Below, in pieces: positions 9,100-21,849 of a DNA stretch of 64,000 nucleotides; the stretch's first letter is position 1; the number at the start of each line of letters is the position of its first letter. The notes beneath the pieces were generated by a model. That model made no database searches. It was not told the DNA's origin and saw only the letters and a list, made by a program, of their open reading frames with translations. Origin of the DNA: Manduca sexta (lineage: Eukaryota > Arthropoda > Insecta > Lepidoptera > Sphingidae); the NCBI RefSeq assembly GCF_014839805.1, contig NC_051134.1, forward strand, positions 14,601,170 through 14,665,169. Reading direction: 5' to 3'. A program made the translations under genes and the position numbers.

Positions 9100-12000
9100 A
9101 TAAATATTTCAAATGTCCGTACAACTTAAGCCGCAAAATGAGAATGTTTTTTGCTAATATCCATATTTACATTCGGAGTGTATTTTGCCGTTTTAGTAAT
9201 ATCAATATTTTTCCCTGATTAGTAACTACTTCACGTGGCGAGAATTCGTAATTACTTAATATTTATCTGATTGTTTTTCGCAATTATGTAAGTATTAGTC
9301 ATAATTATTGGTATCAATATAACATTTTAAGCCTAAACAACATGGGCAAATCAAAATTTTAATTACTTAATAAAATTAATGTTTGCAAATAAATAAATTT
9401 CATTGTGACTGTAAATAATTTACAAGAAATTGCGTGTGCGTTTTGTAGATAAGTGTACGTGTGCTATGTTAAAACCAGTAATGAATCAGAATACATAATG
9501 TTGATAAATCGATTCAACAATATCTCAATGAGGCTAGTTAGTTTCCATAAAGACTGTCGTAAATCAAGTTTCGGTATACTATTTTCATTGTACAGTAAAT
9601 GAAGTACAAGCAGTATGATCGTGGTAATTGGAACTAATAAATGGTTAGTTTCTTTATTACCCAATAAGAATGTTATAACAGGCAGAGTGCGTATATCGTT
9701 ATATTTTATGGTATAATTATAATATGCATTTAGTCCGAACGTTTTATAGCTCAAATAGATGTTTCAATGCTTTTTGTCGTTTTGCGTATCCATTATTTTT
9801 TAAGTTCACTCGATGGTCGTTGCATCTATTTCGAAATGAAATTGCGTGTTATACGGTGGTGTCGGGTTGGTATAGGTATGTTTATTCTGGAATTAGTCGC
9901 TTTATCGACAACATCGACTAATATAGTGCAAATGGTTACAACACTAGACAATATTGTCATGCGCGGGAAGTATAAGCGACCGCGATGTATGGACTTTTAG
10001 TTTTGCGGGAATAATTTAGTGAACGTAATTATGAGGTGTCTATAAATATTTACCTAGGTGTTTGTTGTTGGTTGGTAAGAGTGCCGGTTATTGCACGTTT
10101 GCGACGGGAAAATAACGTAATGAATTTGTTTATAAATTCAAGTGTGACTTTGTAAATGTTGTGGCTTGCTGATTTTGTATTTGTCCGAATTGTGTTTAAT
10201 GATTGGTTTTCATTCCACTTTGCCAGTGTATAACTAAAATAAACGGTAATTGTTTTTTTACTATTATTTTGTTTTATTTAGTAACCATAGTACTTAAGCC
10301 CTATATACGAAACTAGTAATATATTGAATTGATCAAGTCTCTATAAATAACTGTTTCAATATTACCTTTGGGCCAAGGGAAAGTACTGAAACGAAAAAGA
10401 AATTACCAACATCTTCGAAGGTGTTGAATTAAAAATCTGAACAATATTCTGGCCAGGGACACAAGACGCCAATGCCGGTCAATGCAGCGTCTTCAAACTG
10501 GTTGTAATTGCAAACAAGCAGTTCGCAGAATCCATAATTAGAGTCACGATCCCAACAGTGACGTACAACTGACGAGGGATATTAGAAACGCTATTCGATA
10601 CTACAATATCATTAGCTAAATTCGCATGAAATGTTATTGCGTTTTCCTCTTACAATAGGTAATTTATCTATTAAAACTTACAATCTATAAATAACATAAG
10701 GTGGTCTATATCTTTGATTTTAAGAGGAAAAATTTGGTTACAAATTATTCCATTAGCCTTATGTCGATTAATTTAGCAACACGACCTACTTTGTAAGTAT
10801 AAAAATACCTATTACTGTTGAATATGATCTCGAATTGTTCTCGATCCAGCCTTGATCCTGACATTTAGATACCTATCGAGAATTGAGGTCGCACGGCGGC
10901 CTCGCGCGCCTTACCGACCGCCGCACGCCGCGCCGCGCGCCTCGCCGCTTGCGCAACCGACTCCTCGCCATCAACTGCCAATTACCAGTGCTGATAATAC
11001 ACCTCCTGACTGTTCCTACGCAGGAAATATGTTGCTATCGTAAGGTCGATTAACTTTTTGTCTAAACTGTGTCAAATAAATAAATAAATAGAATGATTTG
11101 TGAATCACAGTATCAAAATAACGTCCAAGTACCTTTAGAGGCACCATCAGTTAGACTCATCTCACATATGGTTAGCTATAGGGATCAGTAATCATAAAAA
11201 TAATAGCAGAGTAACTTAATACGAAAATTAAAAAAAAAAAACAAAGTTAACAAAACAAAAATAAAATTATTCACTAGCCCTATTTCTGTATGAAATTAAA
11301 TTCGCATTATCGGCGCTACCCTGTATAGTTACACAATACAACATATACTTACCTCAGACACAGTAAAAAATGGTCTACCAAAGCTATGTGTGCACTGTAG
11401 TCAATAAGTTATTCCATTTAATAAATTAGTACAAATTTCAGACTACTTTTGTTAGGTCTGATCTTGAAAATGCTACATTTCGAAATGACGAATCGCATCG
11501 CAATCACAGTAATTTATCATCAATAGACAGTTTCTTCCGGTTATTGTCCCATAATAGTCCTAGATGTTAGAATTAAAGTAGAGAATTACGGTTGTAGAGT
11601 CACTTAGAAGTCGTTCTTGAAGATTTATGGCTTACTCCGCCACGATCAAGGAAAATATTTAAGGAAATCTCATCTTTAAATTTAAACAAATTGCTGTCGT
11701 AATGCCAGTATTGTACAAATCCGTAATCTAAATAGACGGTCAAAAATTATCCATCAGATTAAAAAACCACCATTGAAAATATTTGGCGCGTAATCTGATT
11801 TCGTGATTTCTAAAAGTATACTTATTTTAAATACCGCATATAGCACGTTTTCCTATTGAGGATTTCTATCTCTAAAATTAAGAAATCCGATGTTATAGAA
11901 TTTTTGGTTCAATTCATACTTTATAATCTGATTACGAATAATCGAGTTCGTATTACTTTTACTTTGGTATTATTTTCAAAGTACTTAAAACCAACTGAAA

Positions 12001-12260
12001 CTTTGAAAGAATCACAGTAAGAAAAAACATTTCTTTAAAAATACTCAATAAAACCCATTTCCAATTGGAATCGCCGGGTACTATACAACGAAAAAATGCC
12101 TCTTTCCCAAATTTATTAAATATAACTAAATCGTGTTTTGTCTTTGTCACGTAAGTATTTACCAACCGTTCTCGTCAACTAGGTATAGTAATGGCATTAT
12201 AGAACACATCGTAAAATATGTAAAAGAGTCGTTTCATACATAATTTTGTCTGCAGCATTA
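9100..12260. other. Intergenic, AT-rich
   Basis: No coding gene supported. The only exception to the AT-rich background is a CpG-rich patch at about 10,885-10,985, listed separately. Confidence 0.6.
10885..11045 (+). promoter_or_regulatory. CpG-rich patch, possible leader exon
   Basis: GC jumps sharply (GCGCGCC, CGCCGCACGCCG and related words) inside AT-rich DNA, then a GTAAGG donor-like site at 11040. It could be a 5' leader exon or regulatory island; a Pro/Arg-rich ORF across it looks fortuitous. Confidence 0.3.
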
Positions 12261-12264
12261 AATT

Positions 12265-12605
12265 AGTTGGCCAATCTGTGTTAGGATCACCGTACACCGT
12301 ACTGATGGTAGGTTTCTCATATGTGAGAGTCCGCCTGGGTAGGTACCACCGCAATGTCGATTTCTGCTGCTAAGCTGTAGTAAGTAGGAGGTCATTGTTG
12401 TGTTCCGGTCTGAAGGACATTGTAGCCAATGTAAACTACTAGACATAATAAGACTTAACATCTCATGTCTCAGGATGGCGAGCGCAGTGTAATACCAAAC
12501 AATACTTTGTAATTCAAGGTGGTGGATGGGGTTTCTGTTTATGGGCGGTCGTATCGCTTAACATCAGGCGAACGGCAAGCTCGTCTCGTCATTCAACGCA
12601 ATAAA
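12265..12605 (+). mobile_element. Repeat family A, longest copy (lepidopteran interspersed repeat)
   Basis: Contains TGAGAGTCCGCCTGGGTAGG, TACCACCGCAATGTC, GGACATTGTAGCCAATG, ATCTCATGTCTCAGGATGGC, ATGGGCGGTCGTATCGCTTA and CATCAGGCGAACGGCAAGCT, followed by an A-rich tail. These words recur at 8.5 kb and, inverted, at 18.2 kb. The string is common across moth genomes and is most likely a non-LTR retroelement 3' end or a derivative. No protein is encoded. Confidence 0.75.
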
Positions 12606-15600
12606 AAAAACTATGTTAGGTAGGTACCTATACTACCTATCTTCAACAGGTCAGAAGAATATTGAGGGTTATGTTATTTTAAATTCCGAAGTGCCTCTTA
12701 GTTATGATGTTTCGGCCAGATTTCCTCGTGCTCATTTCGCGATTTGCTATAAAAATACAAAGTTGCATTATTGTTCAGATAAATAATGCATAACTATTTC
12801 TTATACAAAGTATTTGTTAGTAACTCCCGTCATAGGTTAAAATATGCTAGTTTCCTTCACGACTCACCAGTCAATAAACTACATAAATAGTCGATAAATT
12901 GCTCTAAAAATGCACCATCGTATTGAGAAATACGGATATTTCCTTAATAAAGGTTACGTCGTCTTGAGTGAAGAGAAAGTTCGCCTAATTGTATTTTATA
13001 AACGCTAACAGCTAAAACCCATTTGGAATAAAATGCTTAATAGAGACTACTAGACGCTATCTCTTTTAGAATTAGATTAAGCGGAACTTCTGTCAATCTA
13101 GATTAAAATACGTATTTGTATTGTGTCTAGTATAACGGTAATAGTAAAATGCACAAGCATACATATTTATGTCGCATTAGAATGAAACACATAGTCAATA
13201 AATTGGAAATCTTCGTATGATTCATGAATACCTACCTATAATTTAAAATAAATTTAAATTGGTTTTCAATTAATTGAACAGGTGAATTTAAAATTATTAA
13301 AAAAATTATTTTGTTTTATCATACCGATTCGCCTTGACCTACATAGTTTAACTTAGCGTTAGCTCACTTTCACGTCTATTGTTTGAAACTGATATTTAAA
13401 ATGTAGTACAGTGTATTAATGAGGTTAATATCTTACAAATTAATTATAAATAATCTGTTTACCAGACATGATTTAATCCCATAAAGAATTTTCAAAATTC
13501 CTTTCTTATAAATTAATGCTTCTAGAATAAACAAGGCTTTGCGCTGTCTGTCAGTCAGTCCAGTCAGTCGGTAATAACAAGCTTACCTCATAAGAACAAA
13601 GATAGAATATTGACACGTTCTTAAGGCCTTAATTATGTAGTATTTCGGTCATGTAAAACATATATTGTTACTTCTCGCTCCTATTTTGCGTTTAAGTGCG
13701 CTTTCTAATAATCATGAAGCTGCTCTATAATTCAGTGCCACTTAAGCCAGTTACTTCATTATTTAACCGATCATATGAATAGCAGCGAGTGTTGAAGTAA
13801 TAAATCGATTCCTCTTGACCCAAATCCTGTTGGGTCAAAGCCATGTCGCAGCCAAGCCGGCCAGAATAACAATGCCGATCTGATCTCGTACGTTTTAAGA
13901 GCGAACATCTAATATAGTGTTTGTGGAGTAATGAGGAAAAAAGCGCTTGAATACTGGCGCCAATCATTTACGCATGTATTCCACGAACTAGCATGTGCTG
14001 TAATACTAGAGTTGTACTTATAGCGTAATGTATTGTTTACTGATGCTACGTGTTAATTATGTTTACATAATTTTAAAATGTCAGTAGATATTGTAACTTT
14101 GACTTCAGACGACCAATACCTTAGTTCCTCCGTGACCATGAAGGCAGCAAAGTCTTCGAAACGTCGGGAGAAAAGATTAAAATAAAAAACGGAGATAAAA
14201 TCCTTAAAATAGTTTTATTTTAATACGTGTTATGTTTAAACTTATGATTTGATAATGGTTAGAATTATTCAAAACGAGTATTAGTATTAATTTGTAGCTA
14301 ATATTAAACAAAAAATATTACTATCGTCTTTAACTATTTAAAAAAAGTTTTACTTTTTACATTGGGATTTCTGTGGTTACCGTTTGTCGCGAGGCGAGTG
14401 TTGAGTTCACTAACCGCAAAGTTTCCTTACGAACTATTTTAGTCTACCAACTTGTATAAAAAGTACTGCGTGGGGATTAATAAAAACTTAATAATTGTTC
14501 AATTCCGTGTATTAAAAATAAGTTTGATAGAATTTTGTACCAACCTAGTAGATAGATAGTAGATTTAAATTACATATTATGTGCGAATATGGTAATGTTT
14601 GTAAAGAAATGGGTGTAATTTTCTGTAAATCAAATTATAAATATACAAAGTATTTATTATAATTAACCAACCAGACGTTAAAAATGCATACTATTCAGTA
14701 AAAACTTTGTTTCTGTGACTTAATATGATCTTACCTAATAAAGAAATCTTATAAGTAAGTAAGTAACTTCATACGACAATAATAATATTATGCCCACGAC
14801 ATATTCTATATCTTAGTTACAGGCAAAGTTATAAACTCTCAATATTTATGGTACATATATGACACATCAAGTCAAAATTTGCAAGTCACAACCACACGAT
14901 GGCCATACGTGATTTATGATCATTGATCGTATGTGTTCACAATAGTCCGACCCGCCGCGCGGCTACAATAGAGCGGAGATTATCGACCTTCTAAAAGCTA
15001 TTACAAAAACGGACTTCAGCATAGAGTCGCTTTAATATTTTACTAAATATATATATGTAATGGAATGTAGGTATGTAGGTAGGTTGTTATAGTAGCTTGG
15101 AACTATATTAATGACTGCGTCTGTATTTTAATTATTAATCTACCAAAAGGGTTTATATTGACCATGTTATAAACACATTGCTCGATACTATCTTTTTATA
15201 TACCTAAGTCTCGCATTAAGTAGTGGGGTGTAAGTAATGATTTGTTAGGTTTAGGTTTAAGTTTTTTTTTTGCCAGTAAAATTATTGAGAATTTACTAAA
15301 GCACTGATATGCCAAGATGACATGCGTTGTGTAGTCTCTTATAATACTTTATATTTTACAGTTCTGGATGGTGTTGTTAGTGTTTATGCCTAGATGAAGG
15401 GGGTCCTTGAAAAGTGACTTGACTGTATTACTGTGTATTCAGATTTATTAAAAAAATATATGATCGAAAAAATTTAGGCTTAATTACCTGTATTTGATTT
15501 TACATAAATTAGGTATTTATACTTAAATAAAAAAAACGTTTAAGACATTTCTACATGAATATACTCGCCCTATTTTTCAAATAATGTTATGAATAAAACT

Positions 15601-16260
15601 GCGATTGTACCGGAGCTATCTCGTTATCTTTGTCACGCCTGTACTGAAAAGCCCGACAATACAACAGTTTAGGTGTTGCATCTCTAATCTGTGAATTGAC
15701 GTTTTCTCTATCCACTATATTTTAGAGGCTTATAACATATTTATTTTTAAATAATATGTATTGTGCTAAATTGAGGTGGTAATGATTTAGTTTATTGAAG
15801 TTAATTACTTTCAGTATATCGTATCTGTATTGTAATAATACAGTTAATCACTTTATATCTGATTTTATTAGCACATTAAGGTCACTTAAAATATATTTTG
15901 TAGATATAATGCTATGTTCGGATTAAGTCGATTGTGTGGCGGCGCTACAATATGATCTATCATCATACTAATATACTTTCGAGGTCAAACAAAAACGGTC
16001 ATTGTCACGAGACCAGACCGCGAAGCAAAAATACTTAAATGTAATTCAATAACTACGTTTCTCTAACATTTGCGAAATTTATTTGTATACTTTGTAATGT
16101 ATACTTGTTGTAATGTATACTTTCTCTTTTCAGTTAACGAAAACAACGGTGAAGACGAATCCGTCAGTTCAAAGTAAAATTATGGAATTTGATTTTCTAA
16201 TTTATACATAATGTAAAACAAATTCCCCTTTTCTGTCTGTATGTTATGGATTTTCTCAAA
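12605..16260. other. Intergenic, AT-rich
   Basis: No coding gene supported. A TE-like fragment lies at 14,100-14,224, and a short CpG-rich word at about 14,948-14,965. A CAGT-type simple repeat is at about 13,548-13,570. Confidence 0.55.
14100..14224 (+). mobile_element. Dispersed repeat fragment (GCAAAGTCTTCGAAACGTCGGG)
   Basis: GAAGGCAGCAAAGTCTTCGA followed by AACGTCGGGAGAAAAG resembles a motif widely scattered in invertebrate genomes, probably a retroelement end. It is followed by a 12-bp inverted repeat (ATTAAAATAAAA at 14176-14187, complement at 14213-14224). The family is not named with confidence. Confidence 0.4.
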
Positions 16261-16265
16261 ATATA

Positions 16266-16415
16266 CTGTATAGATTTTTATGAAATTTTGAATAGAGATA
16301 GTTTAAGACCCTGTGTAGGTTATAGGCTACTTTCTATCCTGGGAAAATATATAGCGGGACTTTTATCCTGGAAAACTCCTTCACGTGAGCGAAGCCGCGA
16401 GCAAAAGCTAGTAGT
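16266..16415 (-). mobile_element. Repeat family C copy (GCTCGCGGCTTCGC type)
   Basis: Read on the minus strand it carries TAGCTTTTGCTCGCGGCTTC, TAAAAGTCCCGCTATATATT and GGTCTTAAACTATCTC. The same series appears on the plus strand at 57.8 kb, so it is a dispersed repeat, likely a non-LTR 3' end. The 129-residue ORF overlapping it is not a gene. Confidence 0.75.
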
Positions 16416-16419
16416 GAAT

Positions 16420-18165
16420 ATTTCTAGACCTTATTGGTGCAATATAGTAACAAAATCCCACAACATGATTCGTCTGCGGCCGATAAAATTATTATTCATG
16501 CGAGATTTTTACTTCCCTTTTCATTGCACTTTCGCTATTACCGCCGGCAGTTCGCATCATGTATCCACGCTCATCCGTACTGTTAGGGCTATATGCCCAA
16601 AGGAAGAGAAAGATGCTACAAGTGCACTGTGTTAAACAATAAACATATTATAATTTATAGCTCGAGAAAAGGTTTACACAGCATTGCGAAAAAGGCTAAA
16701 ATCGATCATAGTAATTGTATCAAAATAGAATAATCTTACTTGTAAGAGACCTTGTAATTAATATAAGGACAGAAATACACTAGCCTTGGTTATGGAAATA
16801 TCTTAATTTATTAGGCTTATAATAGTGTAGCTATATTTTTTGTTTGGTTGAATGCTCGTGTTGATACTATAAATATTAAAAGAATTGTATATAGATAATG
16901 AAAAAAATAGCTTTTTTAAATTGAATTAAATAATTATAAGTTAGTTAATAATAGAAAAGAAAAACGAAAAATATTTATCTTCGTCACCTTTTGGAAATTA
17001 AATCGTAAAGGATTTGAAAACAAGATGAACGAGAGGAAATTATGAAAAAATCACCAACATTATGTCGTACAAAATGTCCAACAACCCTGGACAATCCCGT
17101 AACACAAGCAGAAGTAAGTCATTATGCCGGGTTTTTTGCCGTACTTATCCCTTCCCCCCCACAACGTGATAACAGGAAATAATAATTACGTCACATATGT
17201 GTATACAAGGAATCTAACGAGAAACGTGCACGAAACAGTTAATATTAACGCAGCGTAGTGGAGGCACCGCGAGCGGCCCGCGCGCAACGTTAACCCAATT
17301 CCATAGGTATCAGCTTTCACAACAAGTTGCATCACAACGGTACAATGTAGAGATGTACGAGCCTTACATAAAAACAATATTTAGCTTAACTAATCACTGT
17401 AATTGGGCATGTATAGCTACGGGATTTCTTCTTTCTGGGGATTTTAAAATTCTATCACGGTGATATGTGACTTGAATATGTATGGTTATGGAGAGCGCAG
17501 CGGTGTACCTTCTTATCGAAAAGTGAAGTTCAGTGTTAAGACATAGCTTATTTGGCCTGGTAAGTGGTTGTCAAGGACGCCAAATGCGGTTTCACGGAAA
17601 CATGTGAGTTTAATTTAAAAAGGGAGATTTGATATCTTTGGTGGTGGGACGATAAATGAGTTTAGTAGTGCTCTATGGTATTAAATCTCTGCTTAAATAT
17701 GGAAGAGAGGTTAGGGTTACCATTTATAAATAGATACATGCCTGTCTAAAATAAAAAGCTGTAGGTAATAAATAAGTGAAAGACAATAGTTATTAATGTT
17801 GACAAGTATTTAACAATTTGTTTATTTTAGATGAAAACTCATATCAGTCCATATCGATTTTTTTTTTAAATTGCCTTTCAAATGCGTCAAACGCCTGTCA
17901 TATGGTACTTTAAAGTGGTAACCCTTGAAATGGTGTCATTTCAATGCAATGGCGCAAACCTACATTTGGAATTAATTAAGTAAACGCTATTTAAACTAAT
18001 CGACGATGCACCAACGAGTTATTTTAGTCCCTGACGCGATGAATGGATAACTTATCGCAACACCGAACGCACGTCGGATATGCTGCACGCAGTGCATATT
18101 CGATGTATTTCACTCATAATATAGCGTGCAATTGTGTTGACGTAGTTACAACCATTTTTAAGTCT
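16420..18165. other. Intergenic, AT-rich
   Basis: No coding gene supported. A small GC-rich word lies at about 17,260-17,290; no repeat unit recognised. Confidence 0.5.
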
Positions 18166-18302
18166 TACGTCCAGTAGTTGTATTGGCTACAATGTTATAC
18201 AAATTGGTACACAACAGTGACTACACACTCCTGCTCGGCGGCAGAAATAGACATTGCGGTGGTTCCAAGGCGGACTCTTACAGAGAGATCTACCACCAGT
18301 AA
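18166..18302 (-). mobile_element. Repeat family A copy, interrupted by a SINE
   Basis: The reverse complement gives AAGAGTCCGCCTTGGAACCA, CCACCGCAATGTCTATTTCT and CATTGTAGCCAATACAACTA, matching the 12.3-kb copy. A SINE is inserted at its end (18303-18496). Confidence 0.7.
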
Positions 18303-18496
18303 TAATAATATCAGCCCTGTATTATATACTTGCCCACTGCTGAGCACGGGCCTCCTCTACTACTGAGAGGGTTTAGGCCTTAGTCCACCACGCTGGCCTA
18401 GTGCGGATTGGTAGACTTCACACACCTTCGAAATTCCTATAGAGAACTTCTCAGATGTGCAGGTTTCCTCACGATGTTTTCCTTCACCGTTAAACA
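18303..18496 (-). mobile_element. 5'-truncated tRNA-derived SINE with 11-bp target duplication
   Basis: Shares the SINE body with 36.1 kb and 51.7 kb (GAGCACGGGCCTCCTCTACT, CTTAGTCCACCACGCTGGCC, TTTCCTCACGATGTTTTCCT). The AAT-repeat tail is on the left, so the element is on the minus strand; the tRNA-like head is missing. ACCACCAGTAA at 18292-18302 is repeated at 18497-18507, a clear target-site duplication. Confidence 0.85.
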
Positions 18497-18509
18497 ACCA
18501 CCAGTAAAC

Positions 18510-21240
18510 AACTACAATAATCATGACACAATCAAGACTTTATTGTACAATGTTTTTGTGTATTTCCATTTATCAGTGACTAGTTAACGTCGGTTACCAT
18601 CAAGAGTAATCGCGGTATCGAGTTATTCCAGTTTTGGTATCTCCTTATACATTACTGTTGATACTCCACGCGAGCAGAGTTACGGCGTTTTAAAATGTAG
18701 GAATTAATTCTGAGTATAGCACATACCTATACATTATAATATTAATATACATAAATAAATAAAAATGTGATTTCTAAACTACGAGTTGAATATTTTTTAA
18801 TATTCTGGTACTGTAGATATTTTTATTGCAAAGGAAAGAATGCGAACTATGTCACGTTCATAGGCCGGATCTTATTGAGCTTAATTCTAACTAACCCAAT
18901 CTTTCCTCGAAGTGTATCTGTCCCAAACTCTGTATGTGAGGCATCGTGTCGAATACAATTACACATACAAGGTACAGGCAGGCATTAAATTGCATTATAA
19001 ATGAGGAATAAGCTAGACTTCGATCTATTACGTGAAGGAAAAGAAGTTTCGTAAGGTCACAGTATTTCGCACAAAGGCGGTTCACATTTTATTCTATTTG
19101 AATAAATCTTAGATACCATGAATTAGTTGTATTAATTTAACGATTTTTTTTACAGCATTCAGACCATAATAATGCGTGTTTATAAGTTAATATCATATAT
19201 TATAGTGAAATGTCATGTTTTCTCTAAATTAAGGAGGAAACTGTAGCAGACGATATGTTAAGTCTGATGGTTTGTGTAAATAACAGGTGTGACCTAGCAA
19301 GCGGAGCGACCGACTTACACAAATGTCTCGTTTGTTGGCTCGTATCACCTTGAAACCTCAAACTTGATTTATTTATACATTGCACTGATATAAAAATGTA
19401 TTAATGGATGCATATATAAGTAGCACTATGGACCACTATAGCGTTGCACTATAGAATATATACATACCATGTTTTTCCTTATTACGTAATTATTTGCCAA
19501 ATTCCATATTGATAAATAAACGGTATAGTTTATTTGTATGTCTTTACAAATAAGTCGCTTTTACACTCAATCTTTGGCTTGATAAGATCTTTACGATCGT
19601 ACTCGTTTTATAGTAACCTGTTTTCTAGGTCAAGATAAGTTACCGAAAAAGAATCAGACGAATTTAATATGTAGTATTTTTTTTTATGTAAACCTTTTAC
19701 GGAATTATTTATTATTGCGTTCTTTTTATTTAATTGAATAGTCACTCGCAAGCCGCTATATCATATAAGTATTTCATTGCTATGTGGCATAAATTTGCAG
19801 TTTATCACGTGAATGCAGGGCATATTATAATAGAAGAGAATCTAGCAATGAATAAATAATATGCTCAATAGGCGTCTGTACTCATTTTCACAGACTAGCA
19901 TTCCCTGTGCCATGGAATTACAAAATACAAAGATACTCCCATGACCCATTCATAAATTATGTTTTTCACTTCATGCATGGAAAATACGGTTCTCTCATTT
20001 TTAGACCAGCAGTCAATTTTTGTTGTAATTTAATAATTATAATTTTTTATATTAATATTGTCTGACAGTTTTTTTGTTATTTCGCCTATACGTGGGCGTT
20101 GAGTTCGTTCCGTGACTTGCAGTTCAAACTGCGTTGCAATACACGTATCCGTTGTTGTACGCGCGTGTAAACTCGTTCTTACGCACATGTCGCGACTGAT
20201 ACGCTCATGTGTAAACGCGGACTTCAACTCGAAGTCAAGGTTTTATAGCGTAGGCCTTATCACCAGTTTATATAAATTAGAAATAACTTAATTTTGTCAC
20301 TGAGAATAAACTTTAGCGTTCTCTTTTATATAGCCGCAGGAAATTTTACATATCCAGTTTTTTATTTACGTCAGTATGTACCCACAAGGCTACAAATAAA
20401 ACTCACGTATCGAGGACGACTGGTAAATGTTTCTCTGAAAGTCAGAACTAATCTGATAACTACTATTAGGTAAATATAATAGATAAAATATCAATACCTA
20501 CACCTACGTATTTATTACAAATCTTAGTAATGATTTACTAACTGAAATACAACGCAGTGTTCCATTTTCCAGAAGTTTGATTTTCATGTGACTGCTTTTC
20601 CCCTAAGTTTTACCGGCACATAGGAAATATACGCTAAATTATAAACATTTAAGAATATTTAAGGGTTGCACATGTTAGCCACTTTTATCTCACACTAATG
20701 AAGTGCGTAATACTAAAATGTTTTATAATTGTGTATGTATATTTCATGTAATATATTTTTTTTCGCGTAAATAAACATTTAATATTGGAACTAAAAGGGG
20801 TTTGGCTACTAGTATCCATAGATTTTTTAGAAGCTTTAGTCCCTACATGGGAGCAGTGTGTTGTTTTTTTACTCTTAGTGTTTCTTTGTGATCCTTGTAA
20901 TGATAATTTCGGGTGCAGTTAAAAGTGTGCTAAATTACTGCAGGAAAACAAATATTCCAGTTAAGACAGAAGATAATATCCGATATTAAAAAAAATCGTA
21001 CAATTCGTTTGACATTTTTCATAAACATATGAAATACACATATACAAAAAATAAAAGAACAACCAGAATAATCATGCAAAATGAAATTGACTGAAATGAT
21101 AAGAGAGCAAAAATCTAGCTTTTGTAAGAAAGGACCTTAGTTATTTCGTTACTATGAAAACCGAGACTTACTCATTGATTTTTGAGCACTCACACACACT
21201 CTTCATTTTTGAGCTTCACGACTTGAATAAATATTTTTTT
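18510..21240. other. Intergenic, AT-rich
   Basis: No coding gene, RNA gene or clear repeat recognised. Confidence 0.5.
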
Positions 21241-21244
21241 ATTT

Positions 21245-21495
21245 TTTTAACGGACACGGCAAGGTGTTCTCTCTACACCTGATGGTAAGCGGAGTGGGGT
21301 CCATGTAGAATGTCGAGACGTGATACCCCTTGCCAGTCGACGAAATTATGCCGGCCTATTTGAACCGGATATACACAGGCTCATCCCGGAACGCGACACA
21401 CTTTGGAAGGCTATGGCGGGTTTTAAAACTTTGCGTACGGCGCTACACGGGTGGATACAAAATATATCCCACCACCAGCACATATTATTGAAGAC
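21245..21495 (+). mobile_element. Repeat family B copy
   Basis: Contains ACACCTGATGGTAAGCGGAG, AATTATGCCGGCCTATTTGA, ATATACACAGGCTCATCCCG and GAACGCGACACACTT, recurring with divergence at 47.5 kb. A short peptide match (NYAGL.E.DIHRLIPERDTL) is visible in both copies, so the family may derive from a once-coding element, but neither copy is intact. Confidence 0.7.
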
Positions 21496-21744
21496 AGTTT
21501 TGCGTAGGACAGTTAAAAAAAATATATATATATATATTTATAAATAATGCACACTGGTTATTTTCCTCATGTAATTACATATAGTCCTTTGACATTTAAA
21601 TTACAATTACGTAAGAGTTCAGACAGAGTCGCTAGTCAATCATGTGTAAATTAAAAATCATGATAATTAAGTGTATTCCAAGGTAGTTATAGTAGTGTTG
21701 TATGTGTAGTTAAATGTTATTGCACAACAAGTTCTAAAACGGGA

Positions 21745-21845
21745 AGTAAGTCGCGGACGATCGCCTCGGTGCACGGACATCTGCGCTGCATCGCCGCGAC
21801 CGCACTACCTTACCGCGTCAAATGAGCGAGACCGCGCATCACAAA
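21745..21845. promoter_or_regulatory. CpG-rich patch
   Basis: GTCGCGGACGATCGCCTCGG and CTGCATCGCCGCGACCGCAC stand out from AT-rich flanks. No exon structure is evident; possible regulatory island. Confidence 0.2.
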
Positions 21846-21849
21846 CTTA

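Noticed and set aside
16246..16635. 129-residue ORF as a gene
   Set aside because: Its first half lies in dispersed repeat family C and the rest has no family resemblance.
21320..21547. 75-residue ORF as a gene
   Set aside because: It overlaps repeat family B, also found at 47.5 kb; both copies are broken.
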